Assembly (NCBI RefSeq): GCF_020080835.1 | Contig: NC_058159.1 | Span: forward strand, 18,448,474 to 18,512,473 | Direction of reading: 5' to 3' | From: Cotesia glomerata | Lineage: Eukaryota; Arthropoda; Insecta; Hymenoptera; Braconidae | Length of the DNA: 64,000 bases | Shown: piece by piece, positions 45,705-58,329 of the stretch | Position numbering within the stretch: position 1 is the stretch's first letter | How the letters are laid out: every line of letters starts with the position of its first letter | Translations under genes and position numbers: made by a program | The notes under the pieces: generated by a model | Told to the model about the DNA's origin: nothing | The model's input: the letters and a program-made list of their open reading frames with translations, nothing else | The model's database searches: none

Positions 45705-46229
45705 CCGAACAAAAACATTTTCACTGTAAAAAAAAAATCGCGCCAAGTCCACGTTCATAAGAATATTAAGAAAAAAAAATTTTTTTTCGTTACAAAAAGA
45801 TATAAAATAAAACAATTAAAAAATTCAAGTAACCGATATGATTGTATATGATTTTCGGAAATTAAAAAAATTTTGTTGTAAATTTAAAAATTAAAAAAAA
45901 AATTTGGAACGTACTTGGTGTGCGTCATTGTGTATTTCAATTTTTTTAAAGTCCTAGTAAATAGATTTTACGAATTTCATTAAAAGTAAAATATTTTGCA
46001 ACCACGCACACTAAATACGTTCCAAATTTTTTTTTTTTATTTTTAAATTTACAACAAAATTTTTTTAATTTCCGAAAATCATATACAATCATATCGGTTA
46101 CTTGGATTTTTTAATTTTTTTATTTTATATCTTTTGGTAACGAAAAAAAATTTTTTTTTTCTTAATAATCTTATGAACGTGGACTTGGCGCGATTTTTTT
46201 TTTTTTACAGTGAAACTGTTTTTGTTCGG
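45705..46229. mobile_element. 525-bp full-length foldback MITE
   Basis: CCGAACAAAAACATTTTCAC at the left mirrors the right end, and the palindrome continues inward through ATCGCGCCAAGTCCACG, CATAAGAATATTAAG and CGATATGATTGTATATG to a loop near 45960. No clear target duplication. Confidence 0.8.
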
Positions 46230-46592
46230 ATATATGATTTAACGCGCCATGTCAGCAGGATTGCGTCCACATTTCTCAACCGATCGTCATGAAATTTTGT
46301 GAGCTCATTCTGTGGATCAATACCAAGATCAAGTTCGAAGATGAGCAAAATCGGCCGGTTAGTTGACGAGTTATGGGTGTTTGAAAATTTTTTTGTTATT
46401 TTCAAGAAAATTAAAATTCTGTCAATTTTATGGAAATAATTTTCAAATCGTGGAAGATAACTCAAATCTTTAAAATTTATCTTAAATTTTACGTAATTAC
46501 CTTTAATTTATGCTATTATTCGTCTAATTTTGATCATTTTTTGAATTCATTCTGCTACTTCAAAAATTTGAAAAAATTTTCCAATACATGTA

Positions 46593-49222
46593 GGGAAAGG
46601 GGGGGGGGGCAAAGTGGGCCCCTTAAAGAAAAAATGGTCATATCCGTACTTTTTTTTACTCTTTGCACTACTTTATAGCCCCTTGTTTGTAATTCAACAT
46701 TGATAAGCTGTGTCGATTAAAATAAAAAACTCTAGAATGTGGGGCAAAGTGGGCCCCCTCTAAAAATTTTATCATAAACATTTTTTTCGCACATTTTGAA
46801 AGCTTTGAGTTATGATTTTTTTCAGACGAGTAAAATTTTCGCGCATGAGCAATAAGATGCCTTTTTCGACTAATTTTTTCTTGATCCCATCACGAAAATT
46901 TGTTCGAAACATCCTAAAAAAAATTCTCTGAAAATTTGAGCCTTCGAATATTACTATGAAGAGCTCGATCAAGGTGTGAAAAGATTTTCTATTAAATATA
47001 AGAGTAAAACTCGAGTTGTTTCCTTAAATTTTCACAGCTCAGCAGCATTTCATAGCATTATTTCAATCAAAGAGGGGTTATTTTACTTAGAATTGAATTG
47101 AATGCTCCACAAAACTGCCCATCGTAACTCACACTCGCGAGGGAGTATGGACCACCAAATCCAATTTTTTCATAAAATTTACGTTTTTCTGTCTTTTTAT
47201 TGCCACTGAGAAGAGCTACACGGTGAGAAATTTCCATTATTTTTTATTCTGCATGGATTTTACATATTACAATGGTGCATATTACTAGTGAACCTTATTG
47301 ACTCAGAATAAAATTTTACAATGGCCCATAGTAATTTCCGAAACAAATGAAATCAGACATAGTAAATGGTAGAAATTGAAATGTACCATAGTAAAATGAA
47401 ATATGCAATAATTTAAATTTCCGAATGTACTATAGCAAAAAAAATAAGAAAACGTTTGTAAAAAATAAAAATTTTAGAGTAAAAAATGTTTTAGCAATCA
47501 AAAAATCTCAAACCAAACAAGATTTTTTTTGTTTGCAATAATTTTTAAAAATATTTTTGAAAATATAGTTTTTTATTTTTTTCATTTTAACAATGAACGT
47601 AGGATTTATTTTGGCAGTTAATTTTATTATGAATAATTATAAACACAATATATAATTTTTAAATTATTTTTATTATTATTAGAAGTGTCGGTTGCAGGTT
47701 AACCATCAAATGTTTGTTTTCATTTTAATTTTTCACGGTAGAATTATTAAATATTTTATTATTTATGAATCTTACAAATTTTCATTAACTATTCATGTGT
47801 TGATGGATTTATAAACTAATATTTATTTAAAACTTAATGTTTATTGCAATTTTCATAACACCGTTAACCACTACTGATAGCGTCTGTAGACTTATGTTGA
47901 CAAATCAAAGCAGCACGAAAAAATGAAAGAGCGCGCGTCGCGACTGACGCGCATACGTTTACTATGGAACATTTGAAAATTTCATAGTCACAATTTTAAA
48001 TTTAAACCGAGTACACGTGACTAAATGTGAAACTTTTTTTAAAATTTTTATTGTCGACTGAGCAACAGAAATTTTACTATGGAACTATAATGAAAAGTTT
48101 TAAGCACACTAACAGTTTTTGTTCTGTCAGTTTACGAAAATTTTTTATATATGTTTATGTAACAGTTGCATGGTCAAATTTACTATGGTCCCTAGTAAAT
48201 ATTGATTGGTACAATATGATATTCTTAAATTTTTATGGTAATATTTTGAATTGAGTCATTAAGGTTCAGTCTTATTATGTATGCATAGTAAATTTCTACA
48301 GAAATTTCTCACCGTGTACGAAAAACATTTGAATGACTAAATTATAGTAAATTTGATTTTCTACAAAAAAGATCCCGAGCAATAAATTGCTAACATCAAT
48401 ATTTCAGGAGATATTAACGTCTTAAATTTTTGTAGTTTTAAATTTTTATCTACGATCACTTTCAAACAAAACTGTTGTTCTTTCATTATATATCATTACG
48501 TCTTTAACAAATTACTTCTTTTAAAAAATTAGGAGAATTACAGAAAATAGGGGTATTTTATTTGTCAAATTGATCACTGTTGAACTCGATCCTTTTTGAT
48601 TTGGCTGAAAAATTTTTGTCTTTTCCTACACTACCAAAAAATGTTTTTATGATTTTTTTAAATTTTTTTACCCAACCCAAGAAAGAATGAATTTAACAAT
48701 AATCCGCTTTTTCATTCTCAAATAGCCATCACTTTTTTAAAAATTGGTCTTCCGGAAACGTATCATATAGAAAATTTTTGTTTTCAAATGTATTTTCCAA
48801 AAAAAAAAAAAAAAAAAAATACCAAAAATTTTCAAAGGATAACTTTCAGCGAAATTATAGACTTAAAAAAACATTTAATAAAATCGTTCCATCAATAATG
48901 TGCTAATTTTTAATAAGAAAAAGCATGTAGCTTCACTGCGAATGAACCTATTAATTTATTTCTTTTCTTTTAGTGTTTGTTTCTTATTACCCTTTACGAA
49001 AAAGCAATATGGCAAAATTTGACGAACCGTTCTTTTTATTTCTTTCTCTTACTTTTTAGAATCAATGACAATTTTTTCGACAAAAACCACTTTTAATCAT
49101 TATCAAAAGTATAAATGATTTATTATTCACCTTTTTCATAAAAAATTTCAGGGGGCCCACTTTGCCCCCAAAATTTCGAGTCCTAAATTTTAGGGGGGTC
49201 CTCTTTACCCCCCCCCCTTCCC
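46593..49222. mobile_element. G-rich-ended TIR element (TA TSD), 2.6 kb
   Basis: Left end GGGAAAGGGGGGGGGGGC; right end, inverted, GGGGAAGGGGGGGGGG. TA at 46591-46592 and 49223-49224. The sequence GGCAAAGTGGGCCCC occurs twice at the left (46610, 46743) and inverted at the right (49150). Contains the nested CACGGTGAG MITE copy 2. No protein recognised. Confidence 0.72.
47219..48316. mobile_element. 1.1-kb CACGGTGAG MITE, copy 2 (TA TSD)
   Basis: Same as 5571-6671 with only scattered differences (1098 versus 1101 bp). TA at 47217-47218 and 48317-48318; the empty site would read AGAGCTACGAAAAC. The high identity of the two copies suggests fairly recent movement. Confidence 0.9.
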
Positions 49223-49224
49223 CT

Positions 49225-49882
49225 ATTTCAAGCCTTTATCTTCAAATAATTTTTTAGCCGTAAAAAATAGCTTAAATCTATTAAATGAATGTTAAAGTTT
49301 ACATAATTGTCTTCAGATTCATGCAGCTTTTACTTGCCTACTTTTGATAATTTTTTTTCTTTGGTAGCTCGGAAAATTTAGAAAAATATTCTAGTATTTT
49401 GTCTTTAAATTACATATTATTTCAATATTCATCCAAGAAATTTACCTATCCATATCGGTGTGGCTGAATGGCGTTTTTTAATTTTTTATTTTTTTTCCTC
49501 AAAAAAAACTTCAATTAATGTTACAATTATTCCCGCCAATCCCAGAGTGGGCCGATTTTTTTGTCTATTGTTTTTATTTAATTGAAAAAAAATTGTCTAA
49601 TTTTCAAAAATAAAATTTTTTTTTTTTCAAAAACTTTATTGATATAATAAAATAAATGCAATTCAACGATTTTAAGGTCTTATATTCTCAATTTATAGGC
49701 TTAAGCTACGATTATACTAACTAGGATTAATGATTAATACAGTTAACATTCAATGATTTTAAAAATAATGCATAAAATTATTTATTAATTTCCTCTTGGG
49801 CGTATAAAGATTTTATAAATTCTGTATTTATTCGAGTTTAAAAATTTTTTAATATATAAACAACCATTTTTATCCAGAATTA
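49225..49882. other. No feature recognised
   Basis: AT-rich, between the G-rich element and the orphan pseudogene. Confidence 0.5.
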
Positions 49883-50315
49883 TTCAGTGTAGTTGTTGAG
49901 TTCCTGGAATCGGTTTCGTTATCAGAAATAGATCATTTAAATCATTTACTGCTGTATTATAATCTTCTTCTGGAAAAAACTTAACTATGATATTTGGCAA
50001 GTTATTCGGTGCAGAAGCTCATTCGAGGAGTCCATCAGGTGTCGTTATTTGTTTATCAACCGCGAGTTGGAGACTTGTTCTTGCTGCAAGTCGTTTGATA
50101 ATGCCACCAATCCCATCACACGGATATTTGCCATGGGCAGTCACAATTAAATGCCATTCAGCAGGAATATCGAAATCATCTTCATGACAATATAAATTTA
50201 CAACGTTTTTGAATTGTTGACGAGTCCCATCAGAAAAATAATAAATCTTGTTACAAGGTTCAGAAAGACTTTTCACATAATCAATTATTATTTTGATGAA
50301 AACATGAACAGCAGC

Positions 50316-51230
50316 CCCGCATGAAAAAACTATATATGGCTGAACATATATGGAAAGTTATATGGGGAATATGTGATCATATATAGCGGCAAAATTATAT
50401 ATATGAAATAATAAATGTTTTGTTAATATAATGAAGATATATTTGATTCAATCAACAATATAAGTTCAAATATATTAGTGCCGTATATTACTTAGTATAT
50501 GTTATAAAATATACTATTATTATATAAAAATTACTTATATAGAAAACTATATAATAGATAAATATTTTTCGTAAAATATATGTTGAGATAGATTATTACT
50601 GTATACTTTCATTTATAAAATTTCAATTATATGGCAATATATATTATTTTATTATAAAATACCATACATATTACCAGATATTTATGATATGTCGAAATAG
50701 GTCAAAACGGAAAGATTAATAAAAAAAAAAAAAAAGTTAATAGTTTGTCGTATATCTTAAGTTTCAAGAGCAACTTGATCAATCGAGTTTACGGTCGAAG
50801 AAAATCTGAATTTCAGTAAATTAGTAACACATCACGAAATATTTTATTTTTTTTTATAACTTTTTTTCAGAGAATTATTTGGCCTCAGCATTCTATTGTA
50901 ATTTTGGTACCAATGCCAATATTAAAATTATATTGAACATATAATTTAAAGTATATTTTAAATTATACTGAAAAATACATTGTTCTTATACTATTTATAA
51001 TATAGTGTTGATTATAATATGTACGATATATTTAATAATATATAGCTGAAAATATAATTGAAATATATGTTATGAGTATAACATCAATACATAATACTAC
51101 ATATATCATTATTGTATATATGAAACGGCAAAATTTTGCATATGGGTCCTTATATAATCACATATATTTTTATATATGTAAAATATAATTTTTTGTATAT
51201 AATGACGGATATATAGCTTTTTCATGCGGG
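50316..51230. mobile_element. CCCGCATGAAAAA element in the orphan gene (TSD GC)
   Basis: Ends CCCGCATGAAAAAACTATAT and, inverted, CCCGCATGAAAAAGCTATAT; GC at 50314-50315 and 51231-51232. Removal restores NNHDVAAVHVFIK in the minus-strand gene. The interior is full of ATATATGG / ATATAT-AAATATA words; I see no Pol III module. Confidence 0.88.
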
Positions 51231-51466
51231 GCGACATCATGATTATTACAATCTGAAATAATTACTAAACTTTTGTGTTCAAGTTTGTCATTTACTTTAT
51301 AATAAATAACGACCAGAAAAACTGTTACCTGGTTATTATTCCAGTGAAAACCAGATACCGCGTTTTGTACTACAAACGCATAATTCTCTGCAAAATCGAA
51401 TATAATGAGAAATTCCTTTGGTTTTAATGTTTCTTTCAATGTTTTCAAAAATTTGTCTTGTTCTTT

Positions 51467-51952
51467 CCCTCGCGGTTTTTGAAATACCGTAAATTTTCAG
51501 TATTAATGCGTTTACCATAAATTAACCGTTATAATTCTGAAATAATACGGTATTTCTGTGGTTATTTTGGCCAGTTTTTTTACTATAGTTATACAGCATT
51601 TCTACCGTAATTTTGCAGCAAAAAAAAAATTTAAGCTATCGAAAAATAGTAGTAAAGCAGCATATTTTTGGTATTTTGCCGGTAATAGAAAGTAGGGATC
51701 TTCTTTTCCGGTTTTTTGCTGCAATAGTGCCGCAGACATACAGTAAATATGCGGTACATTTACGGTTTAAATGCTGTTAATATACCGTAATTTTTCTATT
51801 GTATTGCCGTAAATATTCTGAATTTATTTCGTAGTTTTTTCGTAATAATTCGACAAAAAAACTGGCTAAAATAACTGAAGTATTACGGTAAAAATACAGC
51901 ATTTATATCGTATAAATACCGAATCTTTACGGTATTTCCAAAACCGTGAGGG
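51467..51952. mobile_element. CCCTCGCGGTTTT element in the orphan gene (TSD TT)
   Basis: Ends CCCTCGCGGTTTTTGAAATA and, inverted, CCCTCACGGTTTTGGAAATA; TT at 51465-51466 and 51953-51954. Removal joins SFIA to KRTRQKFLKTLKE. The interior is an array of ACGGTATTT / TACCGTAA words in both orientations. Confidence 0.85.
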
Positions 51953-52559
51953 TTAGCAATGAATGAGTGAGGTAGAAGAATTTTTAATTCACTACAAAAG
52001 GTTTCAACAAATTCTTCTGTACGCTTCATAAAAGTTTCTAAACTACTTCTCGGTTTTGATATCCAATACTTATGAATAATATTCTCGATTTCTTGGTTCT
52101 TAAAACATTTCGGTAAAATGTTACTCAACTCATCTACCCCTGGACAGTTTTTACATGTACCTAAATAACATTGAACCGATGGATTCATGACTCGAGTCTC
52201 ACATATAATCATGCTCAAGCAATCACTGTAGTGTTTCATGGCCTTTTCTGTATCAAAACATACTAGCGTATAGCATCTGGGAAACTGACTAATATACCCT
52301 ACACTGTAAAAAAAGCGATGTTAAAATGGACTCATTTTAACACCGCTATGTAACACCTGTGTATTAACACCGGTGTAGCGGTGCTCTTTTGCGGTGTTAA
52401 AAATCCGGTGTAATATCGGTGTAACCGGTGTAATACCGGTGTAACAGGAGAATAAATTTACACCGTATCGGAGGATAAATATTACATGATCCATAAAACA
52501 CAATTAATATTCAATACTTATCAAAATGAGACAAGTAACATTTATTTAAGAATTTTTAA

Positions 52560-53390
52560 TTTATAAAATTACGCAGAAATCGATTTAATTAATGTTATAC
52601 AACAAGTTAAATAGTATTTACAATATTAAATGTTTAGGAACAATATAATAATCATTTTTATCGCAACCATGATGTTTCTCACAATATAATGGATGTTTTA
52701 AACATGACAAATCTACAGCTGTGCAAAAATAAATTATCTCTATGAAAATCATTTAAAAAACGTTCAAATTGTCGTAAAATTGTTCTAAAAATGTTTCAAA
52801 TTTGTTGTAAAAACATTCTAAAACTGTCCAAGAAATGTTCCAAAATTGTCTCAAAAATATCCGAAAAATGTCTCAAAAGTATTCAAAATTTGTTCTTAAA
52901 TAGTTAAAAAAATGTTTTAAGATTATTCAAAAAAGGTTCCACATAAGATTTAAGGACAGAATTTCAACTAAATTGCTTCAAATAAATTGCATTGATTCTA
53001 AAATTATCTTAGAAGTATTCCGAAAATCTTAAAAAAAATACTTAAAAGTTATGAAATAATTACTAAAATCCACTATTTTAGAGTTTCCGATTATCTATAT
53101 GATGTCCTAAGATTGTCCTTTAATAATGATGTTAAAGTAACACGGATTGAAAATTTACACCGCGAGAATATCGCACCACTATTTCACACTACACGGCCGT
53201 GTAAAGTGCTCTGGATCCATTTTTACATCGAAATTTTTTTTAGTGTATTTATTTTAATCAAAAATTTTTATCTATTTAATATTTTATTATTTTAAACTTT
53301 CTAAATTAAATATTAACTTTTTTTGATTATTTATCTTTAATTATTAAACATAAAAAGTTTAATTATAAAAATTATGTTAGTTAGAATATT
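52560..53390. other. AT-rich interior of the CACTGTAAA element
   Basis: Repeated short 'TGTTCAAAAATTGT' style words (52760-52950), no gene. Confidence 0.5.
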
Positions 53391-54110
53391 ATCAACGCCG
53401 GAAAATTTATAACACCGATTTAACACCGAAAAAAAATATTTACACCACGACCGGTGTTACTGCTACACCGATTTCGGTGTTGAATTTAACACCGGAATTT
53501 TTAACACCGTACACGGAAAGAAAATTGTACGAAAAATTACAATGCAAACATCGTAATTTTTAGCATTCGCTCTGTGCGCGACTTCAGCGCCATGGCACGT
53601 TTGAACTACAGGGGGCTATTGTAATATATTTATTATGTATTGAATGGCTGTCAGAAATAATAATATCGAATGATAAATAAAAAAATGTTTTTTTAATTAA
53701 AGGAAATATTTATAATAAATATTTGTTAATGTAAAGTGTTCTTGTGCATTAAAAAGTGAAATGTAAGTATATTTAATACCGAAAAAGTATCATAGAAGTT
53801 AGCACACATAAAGATAGGTTAACTGAAATCAGACTGAATTCAAATAAAAAGAAAATAGAGAAAAATTATAAGAAAACTTGAATAAACATTTAATTATTTT
53901 TTTTTATAAGTAAATTTAGATTAAACGAAATTACCAAAATATTTTATTGTTTCAAAATTCTACAAATTAAAAGTGCTGATTGTTTTAGAGTACAAAAAAA
54001 ATAGATTATGTTTGCTAACTAAAATTAACATATTACAATTCAATAATAAAGCTGGGAAAAATTTTTAATCGATTAAATTTATCATTTTTATTTTTAGATT
54101 TGGATTTAAA

Positions 54111-54239
54111 ATGGAAACCATAATAAAAACGGGATTTCAATCAATAACCCACGAAATTCAGTTCCAGCCACAGACATTGGTAAAAGGAAAAAAGCTGGTT
54201 CTTGCTGAACATGTCCGAGAGGTAGAAGAGTTTCGCTAG
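54111..54239 (+). CDS. Short coding-like ORF, 42 aa (possible first exon)
   Basis: ATG through TAG: METIIKTGFQSITHEIQFQP, then TLVKGKKLVLAEHVREVEEF. It follows a TTTTTAG acceptor-like site and has a codon pattern unlike the AT-rich surroundings, so it may be a remnant exon. I do not recognise the domain. Confidence 0.35.
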   Translation: METIIKTGFQSITHEIQFQPQTLVKGKKLVLAEHVREVEEFR

Positions 54240-54287
54240 AATAACGAAAGCTATTTAACTTGACTAGTTAACTTGACTTTAAAGCTA

Positions 54288-55221
54288 GTTAACTTGACAC
54301 TCTTGATCAACTCTCAAATGAGTTACTGTCGGCGGATCTTCAGTAATCATTTCTTGCAATTCATTAACTTCAGGCTCAGGATTGAGTGCTGAAGATGCAT
54401 TTTTGTTCTTCCGGCGGTCCATTAAGCGCTTAAACCTGAAAAATTTATTACACAAAAGTTCATATTATTTGATTGCTGATAATCACAAATTTTAATAGCG
54501 ACAGTATTTATTTATAAAATAATATCTAAAATTTATAGTAATACTCTTCTTTTTAGTTTTTAAATTATGTTAATTTCAATATATTATTACTCACCTATTC
54601 GTGACCATTAACTCATTAACTTTTTGAGATTAATAAACGGTAGGAAATTTAGTAGGAATGTAGCTGGGACTCGATTCTATGTCAGACTTTTGGCCTCCAA
54701 TAAAATGATCACTACAAATATAATCATGTGCCTTTGGAGTCCACAATGAGCCATCAATACTGCAAGGAAAATTGAAAATTTTTAATATTTAATATTTAAA
54801 ATTTATGATCATTGGTATGGATAATCTTTTAGTTTAATATAATAAGTAGCAAAGAGTAAATGAATCTTAAATAATAAATGAAAAGTTTATAATAAAAAAA
54901 TTCAATCTTATTTTTTAATATATAATTAATAATTATTAATTATGCTAAATTTATAAATATTTAAAAAAAATTTTTTTTTAATTAATAATAATATTTCCTA
55001 GCATTTTCTAAACTTACTATTTTTTTAAGTTTTACTCCTTTCAAGATTTTTATTATTACCGATAGTAAGGTTATGATTCTACTTACTTTTGTCTCCTCAG
55101 CGGCTATCCATTTTTTCCTTTGATTTATTTTCCAACTTGCTGTTGGAAATTTATAAAAATGACAAGCACTTTTTCTACCTGTATTCTTACAACTAACAAC
55201 ACAACAACTTTTGTGACTCAT
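54288..55221 (-). pseudogene. THAP zinc-finger protein, three exons, degenerate
   Basis: THAP domains bind DNA through a C2-CH zinc site and occur in P-element transposases and their host derivatives. Exon 1 (55221-55087): CCVVSCKNTGRKSACHFYKF, then KKWIAAEETK and donor GTAAGT. Exon 2 (54759-54588): IDGSLWTPKAHDYICSDHF, supplying the CxxH half, then SSPSYIPTKFPTVY, a TAA, and SQKVNELMVTN before GTGAGT. Exon 3 (about 54436-54289): FKRLMDRRKNKNASSALNPE to VDQECQVN and a stop. The exon 1/2 junction is out of phase at the obvious splice sites, and exon 2 has a stop, so this is probably dead. The order of conserved residues is otherwise convincing. Confidence 0.75.
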
Positions 55222-55494
55222 TTTATGTTATATTATTTAAATAAATTTAAAATAACAATTCACTTGTATATTTAGCTAACTCGAAACATAAAAACAGCCC
55301 CCCGTAGTATCGGATATAGCCACGGGTAGCGCTGACGGTAAATCAGTTTCTCCCCACCATGGCTTCGCACTGAGCGAATAGGACATTGCAGTGCCGGGCC
55401 AGAACTCAAACATCGTAATTTATACGATGCAACATCGTAAATTTCTATCACTCAAATTAAAAAGAAGTTGAGGTCACCGAAAAAATAATTCTGT

Positions 55495-55570
55495 ATCATT
55501 CAGGAATCGAACCCGGTGTCCTCTCCGCCTCAAATCCAAGGTTTATCCCCTCACGCTATCGGAGGGAATA
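55495..55570 (-). other. tRNA-like segment
   Basis: Minus strand: CCGATAGCGTGAGGGGATAA as D-arm-like region, GCGGAGAGGACACCGGGTTCG and CGGGTTCGATTCCTG as a strong B box. The anticodon arm is not clear; tRNA-derived relic within the CACGGAAAG element. Confidence 0.5.
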
Positions 55571-55961
55571 TTTAAAGTTTCTGTTCAGTCACATAATAAG
55601 ACCCTCGATACAGTAGTTGGTCATCTTTCGGTGGTGGCGTCGCAAACTACTAGACTCTGTCTCTCTTTTATTAAAACATATAGTATGCGTCCTTATTCAC
55701 TTGCTCTTACGGAAAAAAAATTTACTAAATAACATCGTAATTTTCAATAATTCAAATTGTATTCTGTAGACGGCAGCATCGTTAAAATGGAGATACTGAA
55801 AGTCTAGTCCTGGATTACGATGTTACTATAGTAATTTTTCATAGGATATTTTTTCCGTGTACACTGCATGGACTCACACCGGTTTTTTTTACAGTGTAGT
55901 AGCCAGACTTTCTCAGCAAAATGCTGACTATAGTAAGTCTATACTACCTATAGGTAAGTCT

Positions 55962-58300
55962 ATAATAAATTATCATAAATTATTGGTAACATACCATAAG
56001 ATCCGAGGCCAGTATATCCGCGACACTGTGTTGGTTTACTGTCGAATAAACACACACAAAATCCATGATAAAAAGGAACAACACGGTAACAAGCTTATGT
56101 GTTGGCGTATTTTTAGATAAACACAAACAAATCGCGGATATAATGACTTTGGATATTGTGACGTAGAACCATCATCATATAAATTATCGATCTAATTGAT
56201 ATATTAAAATTTGAATCTTATAGTCATTACAGTCATAGCTTAAGCCTATAAATTGAAAGTAATTTTCAATTTTCTTAGCGGGAAGTTAAGAATTAGTCAA
56301 TTTTTTTGGCATACCCCAATATATATGTTTATTCCAATTTTATTTTTTTTTTTTAATATTTCTAAATCACTGTTTTCAATTATTTTTTTTACTTCAAAAT
56401 TTGATCACAATTATTAGATTTTATTTCGCATATCAGCTACGAGTTATTTTTTTCTGTTTCTGAAACAACTGATAAAATTTATTTATTTTGATCTTTGTTT
56501 TGATATCATCAACTACTGTGAGTTTTTGTCATACGAATGATAGAAGAATTTCTCTAATGTAAAAAAATATTTATTACTAGTTAACAAATTTTTATTGACA
56601 TACATTATTAACAAACATTTACTAACAGTTAATAAATCGTTTTGGAATATGAATATATTACGTTTCGTTTATGATACGATGTAAAAATTATTAATATCTT
56701 TTTTAAGAAAATCATCAATATACCTGATCCAATGGAATTATTTATTGAAGCTATATGTATTTGAATGTAACGATTATGTTTTTATAGGAGTAAAACTATA
56801 AATTTAACAGTTTCTTCTATAATTTTGTCAGAACTTTTTTTCCCTTGAATCATCTAATGTTAAAATTGCATTTATTGGCAGTTAAAGTATAATATTATGT
56901 ATTAAAAGTATTAACAAATACTTTTATCAGTGTAAAATATTTATTTTCCAATCAGGATAATTACTATTGAATAACTATTCATAAAAAATTAATTTTTTCT
57001 CTGTGCTAAAAAATACTAAGCCAATAATATGTATGCTAAAATGTTCACATGAAAATACACTTCGAGCAAATGTTATTGAAAACAATAATAAAGTGTAATA
57101 TGTTTAGTCTGCGACGTATTTATTTTCCAAAATACTCTGCTGCAATATACTAAACTTTAACGATTTAAGCAACATAATCATTTGATTACTTCAGGAAGTC
57201 GAGACTTTATACTTACTTATAAATAATTAAATATATCTATACGGAAAAAAAATATTTAAAACATATATTTATAAAATATGGAAAAATAAATGTACACAAT
57301 CACAGTTTTAAAAAATACAATCGTGATATAGTAGTTATGCAGAATAAGAATAAACATTATTTATCTCACAAAAAGGAATATAACGAAAAAGCTTCAAAAG
57401 TATTGAAATAAAATCTGCTGAAACAAAATCTCGTTCGATAATTGTGTATATTTTAAAGATCCTGAAACATAACAGTAAATTGATTAAAAAAAAACTCTTG
57501 CTCATAAATTGGGATTTCGAATCTACCAATCTAGTAAAATTCAGTTGTTAATTTATTTGAGAAATATCTTCAAATACTTGTCTTTTTTTTCAACTAATTT
57601 TTGAAATATTTCAATATCATGTTAAATACTACCAGCCCGGTTGAAATAGGTTTGTTGGCGGGAACAAAAAAATTATTTTTAAGGCAAAAGTCGTACGATA
57701 TATAGTTCATACAATTTGCACTCTTTCTCACTATATAGTGTGATCAATTGAATTTAAATTTTAATGTAATTATATTTTAATATTCTAAATAATTAGTACA
57801 AAAACTAAAAACTTCTTGCTACTGTTCCCACAGCTCGTCAATTATATCTTTAAAAAAATCCTTACTATAGTTTGTGAGAGTAAGAGAGATTTTACTTCGA
57901 ATAATTATTAAAAAAGTTTTGCTGATGTCAAAGATTACTTTGCTTTTTAAATCATAAACTTTACTATAATACTGAATATAGATTGTGTTTACTAATTCTT
58001 CAGTTTAATTCAACTATGATCTTCATTTCTACACGAATAATAAAAAGTTTGGAAAATCCAAAACTGCACGCCTTGTAGCGGTCATTTAATTTTTACAAAA
58101 AAAAAAAACTTTTTTAATGCATATTTATTAGTGTTATATGAATTGAACAAAAAATTTATTTTTAAATATTTCGCGCTATTGTCCGCTCAAAAGAAATAAA
58201 TCGGTACTACGTATGCGTTGTAAACAAACCTTATTTAAATAGATATAGATATACAAAAGATTAGTGTATTCTAGTTTATTATTATAATTATTATTAAACT
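55962..58300. other. Unique AT-rich stretch; one family G edge
   Basis: Apart from a fragment of the family G end (AGCGGGAAGTTAAGAATTAG, 56277) joined to TTTTTTTGGCATACCCC against TATATA (a relic of a long-TIR terminus, 56310-56330), I see nothing. Short frames have no motifs. Confidence 0.5.
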
Positions 58301-58329
58301 ACATTAAATTAGGCCGTGGTTTTCGAAAG

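Larger units (their letters stand above)
53512..55859. mobile_element. CACGGAAAG element (TA TSD) carrying a THAP pseudogene
   Basis: Left end CACGGAAAGAAAATTGTACG; right end, inverted, CACGGAAAAAATATCCTATG. TA at 53510-53511 and 55860-55861. Subterminal words ACATCGTAATTT recur at both ends. Inside are a short coding-like ORF (54111-54239, plus), a spliced THAP-domain gene (minus) and a tRNA-like segment (55495-55570). Confidence 0.75.
52302..55896. mobile_element. CACTGTAAAAAAA element (TA TSD) with GGTGTTAA word array
   Basis: Ends CACTGTAAAAAAAGCGATG and, inverted, CACTGTAAAAAAAACCGGTG; TA at 52300-52301 and 55897-55898. Both ends are rich in TTAACACCGGTGT words (52340-52470, 53400-53510). 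Holds the nested element 53512-55859. Removal restores VWLLGYISQF in the orphan gene. Confidence 0.82.
49883..55960 (-). pseudogene. RNase-H-like orphan gene broken by three TIR elements
   Basis: Minus-strand coding pieces lie at about 55960-55899, 52299-51955, 51464-51233 and 50313-49883. In order: YSQHFAEKVWLL, GYISQFPRCYTLVCFDTEKA, YLGTCKNCPGVDELSNILPK, KTLKETLKPKEFLIIFDFAE, NAVSGFHWNNNQVTVF, SLVIISDCNNHDVA, KSLSEPCNKIYYFSDGTRQQ, VTAHGKYPCDGIGGIIKRLA and FFPEEDYNTAVNDLNDLF. Each junction is a precise TIR insertion (52302-55896, 51467-51952, 50316-51230), and skipping each with one duplication copy keeps the frame. One TGA remains at about 50016 (GLLE*AS). The FDFAENY and YFSDG acids suggest an RNase-H fold, perhaps a transposase; this is inference. 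The N-terminus is unresolved. Confidence 0.72.
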
